Assembly (NCBI RefSeq): GCF_021173675.1
Contig: NZ_JAIHON010000010.1
Span: 62,001 to 126,000, forward strand
DNA length: 64,000 nt
Reading direction: 5' to 3'
Source: Streptomyces lincolnensis
GTDB taxonomy: Bacteria > Actinomycetota > Actinomycetes > Streptomycetales > Streptomycetaceae
Under the pieces are notes generated by a model that was given only the letters and a program-made list of their open reading frames with translations, was not told where the DNA came from and made no database searches. This document shows, in pieces, positions 1 to 9,504 of the stretch. The translations under genes were made by a program, and so were the position numbers. The number at the start of each line of letters is the position of its first letter. The first letter of the stretch is position 1.

Positions 1-758
1 CCGCCGACCTGGACGCGCGGGCCAAGCTGCGCCTCGCCGAGGGCGTCCAGGCGGAGGCCGCGGCGGAAGGTCTGGCCGTCGTCCAGGTCCGCGACAAGGA
101 GGCCGAGGTCATCGAGAAGGCCGGCCGCGCGCAGGCCGAGGCGACCGAGGCGCGGATGCGTGCCGAGGCGGAAGGAGCCCGGGCCAAGGCGCTCGCCGAG
201 GCGGCGGCCATCGGCGAGAAGCTGAAGGCGGAGGCGGCCGGTCTCACCGAGAAGGCGGCGGCGATGGCCGCGCTCGACGAGGCGTCCCGCGGTCACGAGG
301 AGTACCGGCTCCGGCTGGAGGCGGACAAGGAAGTACGGCTCGCGGGACTCGAGGTCCAGCGGCAGGTCGCCGAGGCGCAGGCCACGGTGCTGGCCACCGG
401 GCTGGAGAACGCCGACATCAACATCGTCGGCGGCGAGTCGGTCTTCCTCGACCGGCTGGTCGGGGCGATCGCGCTCGGCAAGGGCGTCGACGGCTTCGTC
501 CAGCACTCCGAGACCGCGCAGGCGCTCGCGAAGCCGTGGCTGGACGGCACGTCGAGCTTCACCGACGACCTGAGCGGTGTCCTTGGTTCCGTCTCCACGG
601 CCGACGTGCAGAACCTGACCGTCTCCGCCCTGCTGATGAAGCTGATGAAGACCGGTGGAGACAACGCCGGGCAGTTCCGGCAACTGCTGGAAAAGGCAGG
701 CGAGCTGGGGCTCGCGGACACCTCCCTCACCGCCCTGAACGGCAGCGCCAGGGGTTGA
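1..758 (+). CDS. Flotillin/SPFH-family membrane protein, C-terminal part (5' end outside window)
   Basis: The frame is open from base 3 with no start codon needed, so the gene begins upstream of the window. The visible ~250 residues are a long Ala/Glu/Lys-rich helical stretch with repeated QAEA, EAEGA and KAEAAG patterns, typical of the coiled-coil C-terminal half of flotillin-like SPFH proteins, followed by a more hydrophobic tail containing NIVGGESVFLDRL. Such proteins scaffold membrane microdomains on the cytoplasmic face. The SPFH domain itself is not visible, so the family call rests on the coiled coil and tail only. A strong hairpin terminator follows at 765-813. The following ATPase gene starts 81 bp downstream of the stop, beyond this terminator. 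Confidence 0.72.
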   Translation, partial: ADLDARAKLRLAEGVQAEAAAEGLAVVQVRDKEAEVIEKAGRAQAEATEARMRAEAEGARAKALAEAAAIGEKLKAEAAGLTEKAAAMAALDEASRGHEEYRLRLEADKEVRLAGLEVQRQVAEAQATVLATGLENADINIVGGESVFLDRLVGAIALGKGVDGFVQHSETAQALAKPWLDGTSSFTDDLSGVLGSVSTADVQNLTVSALLMKLMKTGGDNAGQFRQLLEKAGELGLADTSLTALNGSARG

Positions 759-764
759 CCGACC

Positions 765-813
765 CGCGGTCCGGAGCTGCCGTACAGGGGGTGGCAGCTC
801 CGGACCGCGTTTT
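765..813 (+). terminator. Rho-independent terminator after the SPFH gene
   Basis: A 17-bp perfect stem (765-781 with 793-809) closes an 11-nt loop and is followed directly by four T residues (810-813). It lies 6 bp past the stop of the SPFH gene and 27 bp before the ATG of the next gene, so it probably ends the upstream transcript. Confidence 0.85.
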
Positions 814-839
814 CTCCGACTTCCTGAGAGGGACACTCC

Positions 840-3800
840 ATGACCACCGGTCCGGACACCGGCACGTACGAGGTGCTGCGCGACCGCCTCACCGCGCAGG
901 CCGCCGAACTCGCCCGGCGCGCCGAGGCACTCAACACCCGCCGGACCGAGGAGTTCGGCTCCACCCGGATGGACCTGAGGGGTACCGAGCGGCTGCGCAC
1001 CGAGCACGCCTGCGTGCCCCGCGACCTCGTCTCCGTGGGCGAGGTGCTGCTCTTCGGCCACAACGTCCTCGTCGGTCGGAAGCCCGAGACGACGGTCGGT
1101 GACGCCTTCGCTCTGTACGACCGTGATCTGAACCGGCTGCCCGAGGACGCCGTGCCCGGCCTGCTCGACGACCCCGCCTTCGTGCGCGAGTTCGGGGCGC
1201 TCCACCGCTACTACCGTCAGGCCCACCTGCTCCAGCTGCGCCGCGTCGACGGCAAGTTGCTCGCCGTGTTCCGGACCGGTGAGAAGGCCGAAGACATCCG
1301 TGTCCTGCGCTGGTCGCTGTCGGACGACGGCCGGGCGGGCTTCCTGGACGCGCGCGGCGACCGCGACCACGTCTTCCCGCCCTCCCACGACTTCGAGTGG
1401 ACCGGCACGACCCGCGAGGACCACGTCCTGGGCAGGCACCCGCACGTGTCCGTCGAGGACGCGGTCTTCGTCGGGACGGTCGGCGGCGCCCTCACGGTCA
1501 AGGTCGATGACGACACCGAGACGGACCAGGGCATCTACACCGAGCCCGTGGACGAGCCGCTCCAGTCCCTCGCCGACGCGGACATCGCGTACGCGCGCGT
1601 GGGCGCCCTCATTCTGCTGGACATCCTGCCCTACAAGGAGGATGTCCACCGCTACCTGGTGTTCGACACCCTCACCCGCACCGTCGTACGCCTCGACGGC
1701 GTCGGGCAGGCGTGCCGCCGCCTGCCCGAGGACGAGGGCATCGTCTTCCCCGGCGGGTACTGCCTCGCCGGCGGCCCGCACAAGACCTTCGACGGCATCG
1801 ACAGCGCCGACCTGGAGTTCGAGCGCGTGGTGCGCTCGCCCAACGGCGAGGACGTGCTGTTCGCGTTCCACGCGCGGGCGGAGGGCCGCAGCCTGCTGCT
1901 GCCGTACAACATGATCCGCAAGGAGGTCGCGTCCCCGCTGTCCTGCCACGGCTGGGCACTCTTCGACGACGGTGGGCTCGTGGCGCTGCGGGCCGGCGGC
2001 GACGAGCCGCAGCGGGTGCACCCCGTCCAGCTGTGGCGCTCGCCGTATCTCTCCGACACCCATGCCGCCGCGCGGCCCGTCGGCACCGGACCGCTGGCCC
2101 GCGTCGGCAACGCCGACCTCGTGCGGGGCATCTCCGACTGTCTGTCCATCACGCGCGCGGTCGCCGAGACCACCCCGACGAGCGAGGTGTACGAGGCGCT
2201 GGCCGCCGCGTGCGTCCGGGCCGCCGACACCCACCACTGGCTGGGGGAACCCGAACTCGGGGATCTGCACGAGCCGCTCACTCAGGTGCGGGGTACCGCT
2301 GAGCAGGTGCTGGCCGAGTTCGAGACCGTCCAGGCCCTCACCCGCCAAGCCGCCGACGCGCTCGCGGAGGCCGCCGCGCGGGTCGCCGGGGTCGTACGAC
2401 GTCTGCGCGGCGAGGCTCCGCGTGGTGCCGCCTCCTGGGTCAGGGGACTGACGGAACTCCGGCGCGCCCAGGGGCATCTGCTCACCCTCAAGGACCTGCG
2501 GTACGCCGACACCGCCCGCATCGACGCACTCGCCGCCGATGTCGAGACCGACCTCGCCACCTTCGGTCAGCGGGCGGTCGCCCACCTCGCCCGCGAGGAC
2601 GCCTTCGCCGACCACCAGGCCGACATCGGGCACCTGGTCGCCGCCGCCGAGGCGATCGCCACTGTTGCCGAGGCGGCGCCGGTCGCCGCCCGTCTCGACG
2701 AACTCGCCGAGGGCCTGCGTACGGTGACCGAGGTCGTCGCCGGTCTGGACGTCGGCGACGCCACCGTGCGTACGTCCATCCTGGAACGCATCGCCGAGGT
2801 CCTGGGCGGCGTCAATCGCGCCCGCGCCACCCTCGACGGCCGCCGCCGTGCACTCCTCGACCACGAAGGACGCGCCGAGTTCGCCGCCGAGTTCGCCCTG
2901 CTCGGCCAAGCCGTCACGGGCGCGCTCGCGGCCGCGGACAGCCCCGAGACGTGCGACGAGCAACTCGCCCGCGTGCTGGTGCAGGTGGAGAACCTGGAGT
3001 CCCGGTTCGCCGAGTTCGACGACTTCCTCGGCACCCTCGCGGACAAGCGCGACGAGGTCCACGAGGCGTTCACCGCCCGCAAGCAGACCCTGGCCGACGC
3101 CCGCTTCCGCCGGGCCGAACGCCTCGCCGACTCCGCGGCCCGGGTACTGGCGACGGTCGCCCGGCGCGCGGCCGCGCTCGCCGACCTGGACGCCGTCACC
3201 ACGTACTTCACCACCGACCCGGTGCCCGCCAAGGTCCGCCGCCTCGCCGACGAACTACGCGCACTCGGCGACCAGGTCAGGGCGGAGGAAGTCGACGGCC
3301 GCCTCAAGACCGCCCGCCAGGAGGCCCTGCGCGCCCTGCGCGACCGCACCGACCTGTACACCGACGACGGCCGCACCCTGCGCCTGGGCACCCACCGTTT
3401 CGCCGTCAACACCCAGCCCCTCGACCTGACCCTGGTCCCGCACGGCGACACCCTCGCCTTCGCACTCACCGGCACCGACTACCGCGCACCGATCACGGAC
3501 CCCGACTTCGCCGCCACCCGCCCGTACTGGGACCGCCCGCTGCCCTCGGAGTCCCCGCAGGTCTACCGCGCCGAGCACCTCGCCGCCCGCCTGCTGGACC
3601 AACACGGCCCGGCGGCCCTGGCCGAGGCCGACCTGCCCGCGCTCGTGAGGCAGGCGGCCGAGGCGGCGTACGACGAGGGATACGAGCGCGGTGTCCACGA
3701 CCACGACGCCACCTTGATCCTCGCCGCACTCCTGCGCCTGCACGAGGGCGCGGGCCTGCTGCGCCACGAGCCCGCCGCCCGCGCCACCGCCCAGCTGTTC

Positions 3801-5706
3801 TGGGCGCACGGCACGACGGGAGGGCAACCGCGAGAGGTGGACCCGGCGCGCGGTGTCGCTGGCCCGCGCTCGGGACACGTTCGGCATGGTGCCCGCGATC
3901 GCCGACCTGCGGCAGGACCTGGCACACGCGATCACCGGAGAGGCCGCGGATGCCGCCGCCGCGTACCTCTTCGAGGAGCTGACCAGCGGCCCCGACGGTT
4001 TCGTCATCAGTGCCGGCACTCGCACGCTGCTCGACAAGTTCCGCCGCACGGTGGGCACATCGGCGTACGACGACGACCTCGCCGCACTCGGCGACCTGGC
4101 CGAACGCAGGCAGCTCGTCGAGGCCTGGCTCTCCTCGTACACGTCTTCCACCGGCACGGACATCACCGCCGGCGACCTGGCCGAGGCCGTGGCGGCCGAG
4201 CTCTGCCCGGACCTGCCCCGCCACGAGTCCGACGCACGGCTGACCGAGACCGTCGAGGGCCTGCGCGGTACCCACCCGCGGATCACCGGCCGTACGCTCA
4301 CGGTCCGCGTCGACGAACTCCTCTCTCGGACACACGCCTTCCGTACCCATGAGGTGATCGGCCACCGTGCTTACCAGCGCCGCCGTACCGCATTGGTGGC
4401 CGCCGAGCGCACGCGCATCCGCCTGGACGAGTACCGGCCGCGGGTGATGTCCACGTTCGTCCGCAGCAGGCTCATCGACGAGGTGTACCTCCCGCTCATC
4501 GGCGACAGCCTGGCCAAGCAGCTCGGCAGCACGGGGGAGTCCAAGCGCACCGACACCGGCGGCCTGCTCCTGCTCGTCTCCCCGCCGGGCTACGGCAAGA
4601 CGACGCTCATGGAGTACGTCGCCGACCGCCTCGGCCTGGTCCTGGTGAAGGTCAACGGCCCGGCGCTGGGGCACGCCGTCACCTCCTTCGACCCTGCCGA
4701 GGCCCCGAACGCCACGGCCCGCCAGGAGATCGAGAAGATCAACTTCGCGCTGGAGGCGGGCAACAACACCCTCCTCCACCTGGACGACATCCAGCACACC
4801 TCGCCCGAACTGCTGCAGAAGTTCATCCCGCTGTGCGACGCCACCCGCCGCATCGAGGGCGTGTGGAACGGGCAGCCGCGCACCTACGACCTGCGCGGCA
4901 AGCGGTTCGCCGTCTGCATGGCGGGCAACCCCTACACCGAGTCCGGCAGCCGGTTCCGCGTCCCCGACATGCTCGCCAACCGCGCCGACGTGTGGAACCT
5001 CGGTGACGTCCTCACCGGCAAGGACGCCGTCTTCGCGCTCAGCTTCATCGAGAACGCGCTCACCGCCAACCCGGTGCTCGCCCCGCTCGCCGGCCGCGAC
5101 CGCACCGACCTCGACCTGCTGATCCGCCTCGCCGAGGGTGACACGACGGCCCACGCCGACCGGCTGACCCACTCGTACGCGCCCGCCGAACTGGAGCGGA
5201 TCCTGACCGTCCTTCACCACCTGCTGACGGCCCGCGACACCGTCCTCGCCGTCAACGCCGCCTACATCGCCTCCGCCGCGCAGACCGACACCACCCGCAC
5301 CGAACCGCCCTTCCAGCTCCAGAGCTCCTACCGCACCATGAACAAGATCGCCCAACGCGTCCAGCCCGTCATGAACGACACCGAGCTCGCCGCGCTGATC
5401 GACGACCACTACACCGCCGAGGCCCAGACCCTCACCACCGGCGCCGAGGCCAACCTGCTGAAACTGGCGGAGCTGCGCGGCACCCTCACACCCGAACAGG
5501 CCCTGCGCTGGACGGAGTTGAAGGCGGCATACGTCCGCACCCAAACCCTGGGCGGACCCGACGACGACCCTCTCACCCGCGCGGTCGCCACCCTCGGTCT
5601 GCTCGCCGACCGAATCGCGGCCGTCGAGACGGCGATCAACCGCGCCGCCGACCCACGCCACTTGATCGCTGGAGGGCGTGTGCGAAGTCCCGCGCAGGAC
5701 AGGTGA
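840..5706 (+). pseudogene. Large DNA-repair-type AAA ATPase, split by a +1 frameshift
   Basis: Two overlapping reading frames together encode one protein of about 1,620 residues, the usual length I know for the streptomycete 'DNA repair ATPase' family (DUF3686-type N-terminus, AAA C-terminus). The N-terminal frame starts at ATG 840 and reads sensibly to about 3817, ending in AQLFWAHGTT. The family-like sequence then resumes in the next frame (EGNRERWTRRAVSLARARD) and runs to 5706; its first in-frame start is GTG 3853. The centre is a long helical, coiled-coil-like region. The C-terminal part carries a Walker A (PPGYGKTT, near 4590) and a Walker B-like LLHLDDIQ (near 4780). Removing one G from 3818-3820 fuses the frames. 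It may be a real inactivating mutation or a sequencing error; the 3853-5706 part could still be made alone. Confidence 0.75.
3818..3820 (+). other. Frameshift site (one extra G in a GGG run)
   Basis: Upstream codons ending ...HGTT are in frame 3. Codons encoding EGNRERW immediately downstream are in frame 1. Deleting one G of this run gives a continuous, family-like sequence across the junction. Confidence 0.7.
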
Positions 5707-6177
5707 GGTGGCAGTCCCTGTGCTGGTGGAGTAGGGACGACGGGGCGGTGAGTCGAATATCCGACGGCTCTCTCACATGCGGCGTGGGCGGTGCCGGCGC
5801 CACTCGTGCCGCCGCCGAGGATGGTGTCCCGCCCTGTGGTGTAGCGATCAAGCCGACGGAATCGCCAGGTCGCGGCCCGAGTCGCGCGCCGGAGGCCCAA
5901 TCCGCCTCGCCGCTTCGGGGCATGTAGCTGGGAAGATGCCCGCCCAAACATTCGCCGCGGGGGATCACCGACGCCCGTGTCTACCGGATCCTGCCGACGT
6001 AATCCGGTCAAGCGGCGCATCGGCATCGTCGAAGGCCGGCTCCTGTTCATCATGTGGCTGTGCCTGCCCCCGAGCGCCACGGGCAACCGTCCGGCCGCGC
6101 CACCCGTCACCCTGGAACGGCGACCAGCTCGGCGTACGACGTCGTCGCACCCCAACTGACCGTGGAGCGCCGCCGGC
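5707..6177. other. 471-bp stretch without a recognisable gene
   Basis: Several short open frames cross this interval on both strands, but they are rich in Arg, Pro and Ser, lack convincing ribosome binding sites and resemble no family I know. I see no box of the kind found elsewhere in the window, no strong hairpin and no tRNA-like fold. It separates the ATPase gene from the dormancy-type island and may be a decayed region or island boundary. Confidence 0.5.
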
Positions 6178-6903
6178 TCACCGAGGATCCGACGCCGAGT
6201 GACTGGCTCCCGCGCGACCGGGTTGTGCGGCCCTCGTGTCCGTCGAGCCGCCGGAGTTGCCCCGTTCCTCCAGGTCGAAGTCCACGTCCACCACGCCCTC
6301 GACGGCGCGTACCAGGCGGGCGGCCACAGGGATCAGGGACGTGTCGCGGACGCGGCCGGAGAGCGTGACGACGCCGTCGTGCACGGCGACGCGGATCGCC
6401 GAGGCGGGGGAGGGGAACAGGTAGGACACCACCTCGCGGCGGACCTCCTCGGCGATCTCCTCGTCGCCGCGCAGGAACACCTTGAGCAGGTCGGCCCGGC
6501 TGACGATGCCCTCCAGCATGCCCAGCTCGTTCACCACGGGCAGCCGCTTGACCTTGGAGTGGGCCATGGTGCGGGCGGCCTGGGCGAGGGTGGCGTCCGG
6601 GCGGGTGGTGAGGGCCGGGGAGGTCATCAGCTCCTCCGCGGTGACCGCGCCGGCCTTCGCCAGGTCGGAGAGGCGGCGCAGCTGGGTGTACCGGTCGGGG
6701 TCGCTGTCGCGGAACTCCTCCTTGGGCAGCAGATCCGCCTCGGAGACGACGCCGACGACCCGGCCCTCGCCCTCCAGAACGGGCAGGGCGCTGGCCTTCC
6801 AGTCCTGCATCAGCTGCACGATCTCCTTGAAGGTCGCCTCGCGGCCGACGGCGGCGACCGTGTGGGTCATGACGTCGCTGACGATGTGCGGGGTGCCGTG
6901 CAT
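6178..6903 (-). CDS. CBS-domain pair plus BON domain protein
   Basis: This 241-residue protein has two CBS motifs (about residues 8-60, with ALPVLEGEGRVVGVVSEADLL, and about 95-145, with VKRLPVVNE and GIVSRADLLKVF), then a BON domain (about 155-215, ending in GVVDVDFDL). CBS pairs bind adenine nucleotides and BON domains often contact membranes or other proteins, so a regulatory, energy-sensing role is likely; the partner is unknown. It resembles hypoxic response protein 1 of the DosR regulon in its CBS part. The ATG at 6903 is preferred over GTG 6909 because AAGGAG lies 5 nt before it. It is 15 bp downstream of the cNMP-binding gene and probably co-transcribed. Paralogues lie at 24451 and 39330. 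Confidence 0.9.
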   Translation of the reverse strand: MHGTPHIVSDVMTHTVAAVGREATFKEIVQLMQDWKASALPVLEGEGRVVGVVSEADLLPKEEFRDSDPDRYTQLRRLSDLAKAGAVTAEELMTSPALTTRPDATLAQAARTMAHSKVKRLPVVNELGMLEGIVSRADLLKVFLRGDEEIAEEVRREVVSYLFPSPASAIRVAVHDGVVTLSGRVRDTSLIPVAARLVRAVEGVVDVDFDLEERGNSGGSTDTRAAQPGRAGASHSASDPR

Positions 6904-6918
6904 GGTCACTCCTTCGGT

Positions 6919-7389
6919 TCAGACGTAGCTGCCGGAGCCGTACGGCGCGTACAGGTCCAACAGGCGGATCCGGGCGGAGCGCAGGCGGTGGGCGAGCACG
7001 TCACCGACCCACTGGGCCAGGGCGTGGCCCATGGCCGGGTCGTCCTGGCACATCAGGCGGACGGCCGTCGCGTCGAACTCGTAGGCCCGCACGGGGGTCG
7101 TCGCTTCGGCACCCAGGTGATAGGCGTGCGGTGCGAACAGCCAGGACCAGCCCACCAGTTCGTTGTGCCGCAGGGTCTCGATGACCACCGCGCGACGTCC
7201 GGGAACGTGCATGTCGAGCTCGATGGTTCCGGTACGGATGATCCAGAACCGGTCGGCCCGGCCGCCCTCCTCGAACAGTCGCGTCCCCTGCGGGATCGTC
7301 ACCTCACGAGCGACGCGCATGAGCCGGTGCCGGTGCTCGGCGGGCAGGGCGCGCAGCATGCTGGGCGTGGGCGTGGGCGTGGTGATCAT
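6919..7389 (-). CDS. Stand-alone cyclic-nucleotide-binding (Crp-type) domain protein
   Basis: The 156 residues form a single cNMP-binding beta-barrel fold, with the IPQGTRLFEEGGRADRFWII entry strand and a FDATAVRLM region, but there is no helix-turn-helix after it. It is therefore a sensor or effector module rather than a complete Crp regulator. The WSWLF segment sits where the phosphate-binding cassette would be and lacks its usual Arg, so real cyclic nucleotide binding is doubtful. GGGAGG precedes the ATG. Two box motifs (7456-7490) lie 67 bp upstream, so this gene and the CBS-BON gene after it form an operon under the island's main regulator. Confidence 0.85.
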   Translation of the reverse strand: MITTPTPTPSMLRALPAEHRHRLMRVAREVTIPQGTRLFEEGGRADRFWIIRTGTIELDMHVPGRRAVVIETLRHNELVGWSWLFAPHAYHLGAEATTPVRAYEFDATAVRLMCQDDPAMGHALAQWVGDVLAHRLRSARIRLLDLYAPYGSGSYV

Positions 7390-7455
7390 GGCGTGCCTCC
7401 CGACGGTATGGGAACTACCAGTGCCAGCCTGTGCCCCTCACCGACGTCGGCCCAT

Positions 7456-7490
7456 GGGCCACTCGGCCCGTCTGCCGGGCCACTCGGCTC
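7456..7490. promoter_or_regulatory. Paired DosR/OsdR-like boxes, 21 bp apart
   Basis: Two copies, GGGCCACTCGGCCC (7456) and GGGCCACTCGGCTC (7477), have starts exactly 21 bp apart. They sit 67 bp before the minus-strand cNMP-binding gene. The 359-bp gap 7390-7748 holds this pair, the pair at 7629 and no further gene. The match is to the general form GGGNC-N4-GNCCC of DosR boxes; binding is inferred. Confidence 0.7.
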
Positions 7491-7628
7491 CGCCCAAGAC
7501 GACCTTCGGCACCATCGCGCGGCCTCATGGGTTCACCGGGTGCGTCGACTCGGCCCAGGCCTTCCCCTCTGAGGCCGTACTGAGGGCGTACTGAGGCCGG
7601 ACACGGCACCCAACGGTCCCTGAAGGCA

Positions 7629-7664
7629 GGGCCGTTCAGCCCCACGGCCACGGTCCTTCGGCAC
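7629..7664. promoter_or_regulatory. DosR/OsdR-like box with weak partner
   Basis: GGGCCGTTCAGCCC at 7629 matches the island motif in 9 of 10 defined positions. A weaker copy, CGGTCCTTCGGCAC, begins 22 bp later at 7651. Both lie upstream of the DoxX gene, the nearer copy ending 85 bp before its ATG. Confidence 0.6.
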
Positions 7665-7748
7665 TCGGTGGTCGCCGCCCCGCGGCACGAGAGTGAGGGG
7701 CGTCAGGAACCGACCGGACGGTTCCCCCTCCCCGAAGGGATCACCACC

Positions 7749-8378
7749 ATGGCCGTGCACGAGCACCCTCACCGGAGCCCGGGTTTCCACCTGCCGTCCT
7801 TCCGCAGGCGCCGGACCGCTTCCGCAACCGACTCCGCCGCGTCGGCGCTCATCGGCACGGACACCGCGCCGGCCTACGCGTTCGCGTCCCTGCGCCTGCT
7901 CACCGGGTTCGTCTTCCTGTGGGCCTTCCTCGACAAGACCTTCGGTCTCGGCTACGCCACGCAGTCCGGCAAGGGCTGGATCGACGGCGGCTCGCCCACT
8001 CAGGGCTTCCTCGGTGGAGTGGCCGTCGGGCCGATGGAGTCCACCTTCCACTCCTGGGCGGGCGACGCCTGGGCGGACTGGTTGTTCATGCTCGGTCTGC
8101 TCGGCATCGGCGTCGCACTGATCGCCGGTGTGGCGCTGCGGCTCGCGGCCGTCGCGGGCACCGTGATGATGGCGCTGATGTGGGTCGCCGAGTGGCCGCC
8201 CGCCCAGCACCTCTCGGACGGCTCGCCGAGCATGTCGACGAACCCGTTCGCCGAGTACCACCTCGTCTACGCCGTCGTCCTGATCGCCCTGGCCGCCGCC
8301 TCCGCCGGCGACACCCTGGGCCTCGGCCGACTGTGGGCCAGGCTTCCGCTCGTCGGCCGCAACCGCTGGCTGCGTTGA
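7749..8378 (+). CDS. DoxX-family membrane protein (copy 1)
   Basis: A 209-residue protein with a short basic N-terminus and about four hydrophobic segments (near residues 40-58, 95-115, 120-140 and 170-190), a layout typical of DoxX-like proteins. DoxX members act in the membrane near redox and thiol systems, but the reaction here is unknown. The ATG at 7749 was chosen because a second copy at 32888 starts with the same MAVH-HPHR sequence; the open frame extends further upstream without a better start. The conserved block LLTGFVFLWAFLDKTFG is almost identical in both copies. Boxes at 7629 suggest dormancy-type control. Confidence 0.87.
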   Translation: MAVHEHPHRSPGFHLPSFRRRRTASATDSAASALIGTDTAPAYAFASLRLLTGFVFLWAFLDKTFGLGYATQSGKGWIDGGSPTQGFLGGVAVGPMESTFHSWAGDAWADWLFMLGLLGIGVALIAGVALRLAAVAGTVMMALMWVAEWPPAQHLSDGSPSMSTNPFAEYHLVYAVVLIALAAASAGDTLGLGRLWARLPLVGRNRWLR

Positions 8379-8432
8379 CCGAGGAAGGCACGGCGGGCCC
8401 GTCGGCGGGTCCGCCGTACCGACGACCGGCCA

Positions 8433-8466
8433 GGGCCGGTCGGCCCCCGGCAGGGACATGCGGCCC
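8433..8466. promoter_or_regulatory. Paired DosR/OsdR-like boxes, 20 bp apart
   Basis: GGGCCGGTCGGCCC (8433) and GGGACATGCGGCCC (8453) both match all ten defined motif positions; their starts are 20 bp apart, 85 bp before the USP ATG. The right copy lies inside a 14-bp perfect inverted repeat (8442-8455 with 8465-8478) that could also serve as a terminator for the DoxX gene, although no T-run follows. Confidence 0.7.
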
Positions 8467-8550
8467 CTGCCGGGGGCCTCATCCGCAGACGACGCTCGAA
8501 TCGGGACCCCGAGCCAGGAGTCGGGGACCCCTGTTCAGGAGGTGGAGACC

Positions 8551-9492
8551 ATGACCCAGGCCGAGACCATGCCCCAGGCGGAGACCATGCCCCGCACCGT
8601 CACCGTCGGCCTCGACGGCACGCGCGAGAGCCGCGCGGCGGCCGAGTGGGCGGCCCGCGAGGCACAGTTGCTCGGCCTGCCGCTGAAGCTGGTCCAGGTC
8701 TGGGAGCCCGCACCGGCACCCATGGCGCAGGCGCCGCTGCTCGGAGCCGAGACCCGGCAGCACTGGACCGAGCGCATTCCCCGGGAGACTTCCGAGGGGC
8801 TCCGGCTGCGCCACCGCGGCCTCGACGTGACCACCGAGCAGCTCTCCGGCCGACCGGCCGAGGTACTGACCGACGTGGCGCGGGACGCCGAACTGCTGGT
8901 CCTCGGCTCGCGCGGACTGGGCGGGATCGGCGGATTCGTGGTCGGTTCCGTGGGCCTGGCGGTCGTGGCGCACGCCGAGCGGCCGGTCGTCCTGGTCCGG
9001 GCCGGAGAACAGGCCGCCGACGAGCACGAGACGGACCCGGCCGGCATCCCGTCCGCAGCGACCCCGTTCCGGCCCGTCGTCCTCGGCCTCGACATCGAGA
9101 ACCCGGACGAGGAGCTGATCGCCTTCGCGTTCGCCGCCGCCGTCCGCCGCGCGACGTCCCTGCGGGTCGTCCACGGCTGGAACCCACCCCCGTACTACGC
9201 CTACGGCCTGTCCGTGGACCTCGAACTCCACGGCGAACTGTCCCGGCGCGAGACCGCCGTCCTGACCGAGGTCCTGGCCCCGTGGCGCGAGAAGTTCCCG
9301 GACGTCGAGGTCGGCGAGGAGTCCTCCTACGGCAGCCCCGGCCACCACCTCGTCGACGCCTCCCGCGAGGCCTCGCTGGTCGTCGTGGGCCGGCGCATCC
9401 GCCGCAGCCCGTTCGGCGCCCACATCGGCTCCGTCGCCCATACCGTCCTGCACCACTCCACCGCCCCCGTCGCCGTCGTACCCCATCCCTGA
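8551..9492 (+). CDS. Tandem universal stress protein (USP)
   Basis: A 313-residue protein with two USP folds in tandem (about residues 15-155 and 175-313). The first has the canonical ATP loop G-2x-G-9x-GS (GSRGLGGIGGFVVGSV). The second ends in GRRIRRSPFGAHIGSV, where the second Gly of the loop is missing. USPs are soluble nucleotide-binding proteins made under hypoxia and growth arrest; several belong to the mycobacterial DosR regulon. AGGAGG lies upstream of the chosen ATG; two further in-frame ATGs (8569, 8587) follow within a repeated TMPQAE stretch, so the exact start is uncertain. The next gene begins 12 bp downstream, indicating an operon with the dehydrogenase and a further USP. Confidence 0.93.
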   Translation: MTQAETMPQAETMPRTVTVGLDGTRESRAAAEWAAREAQLLGLPLKLVQVWEPAPAPMAQAPLLGAETRQHWTERIPRETSEGLRLRHRGLDVTTEQLSGRPAEVLTDVARDAELLVLGSRGLGGIGGFVVGSVGLAVVAHAERPVVLVRAGEQAADEHETDPAGIPSAATPFRPVVLGLDIENPDEELIAFAFAAAVRRATSLRVVHGWNPPPYYAYGLSVDLELHGELSRRETAVLTEVLAPWREKFPDVEVGEESSYGSPGHHLVDASREASLVVVGRRIRRSPFGAHIGSVAHTVLHHSTAPVAVVPHP

Positions 9493-9504
9493 GGAGGAAC
9501 CGTC

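Noticed and set aside
5703..6202. Several 60-248-codon frames on both strands before the CBS-BON gene
   Set aside because: They conflict with each other, have no clear ribosome binding sites and resemble no known protein.
8442..8478. A 14-bp hairpin considered as a plain terminator for the DoxX gene
   Set aside because: It overlaps one of the two strong regulator boxes at 8433-8466 and has no T-run, so the inverted repeat may simply reflect the palindromic box; it is recorded only in the box entry.
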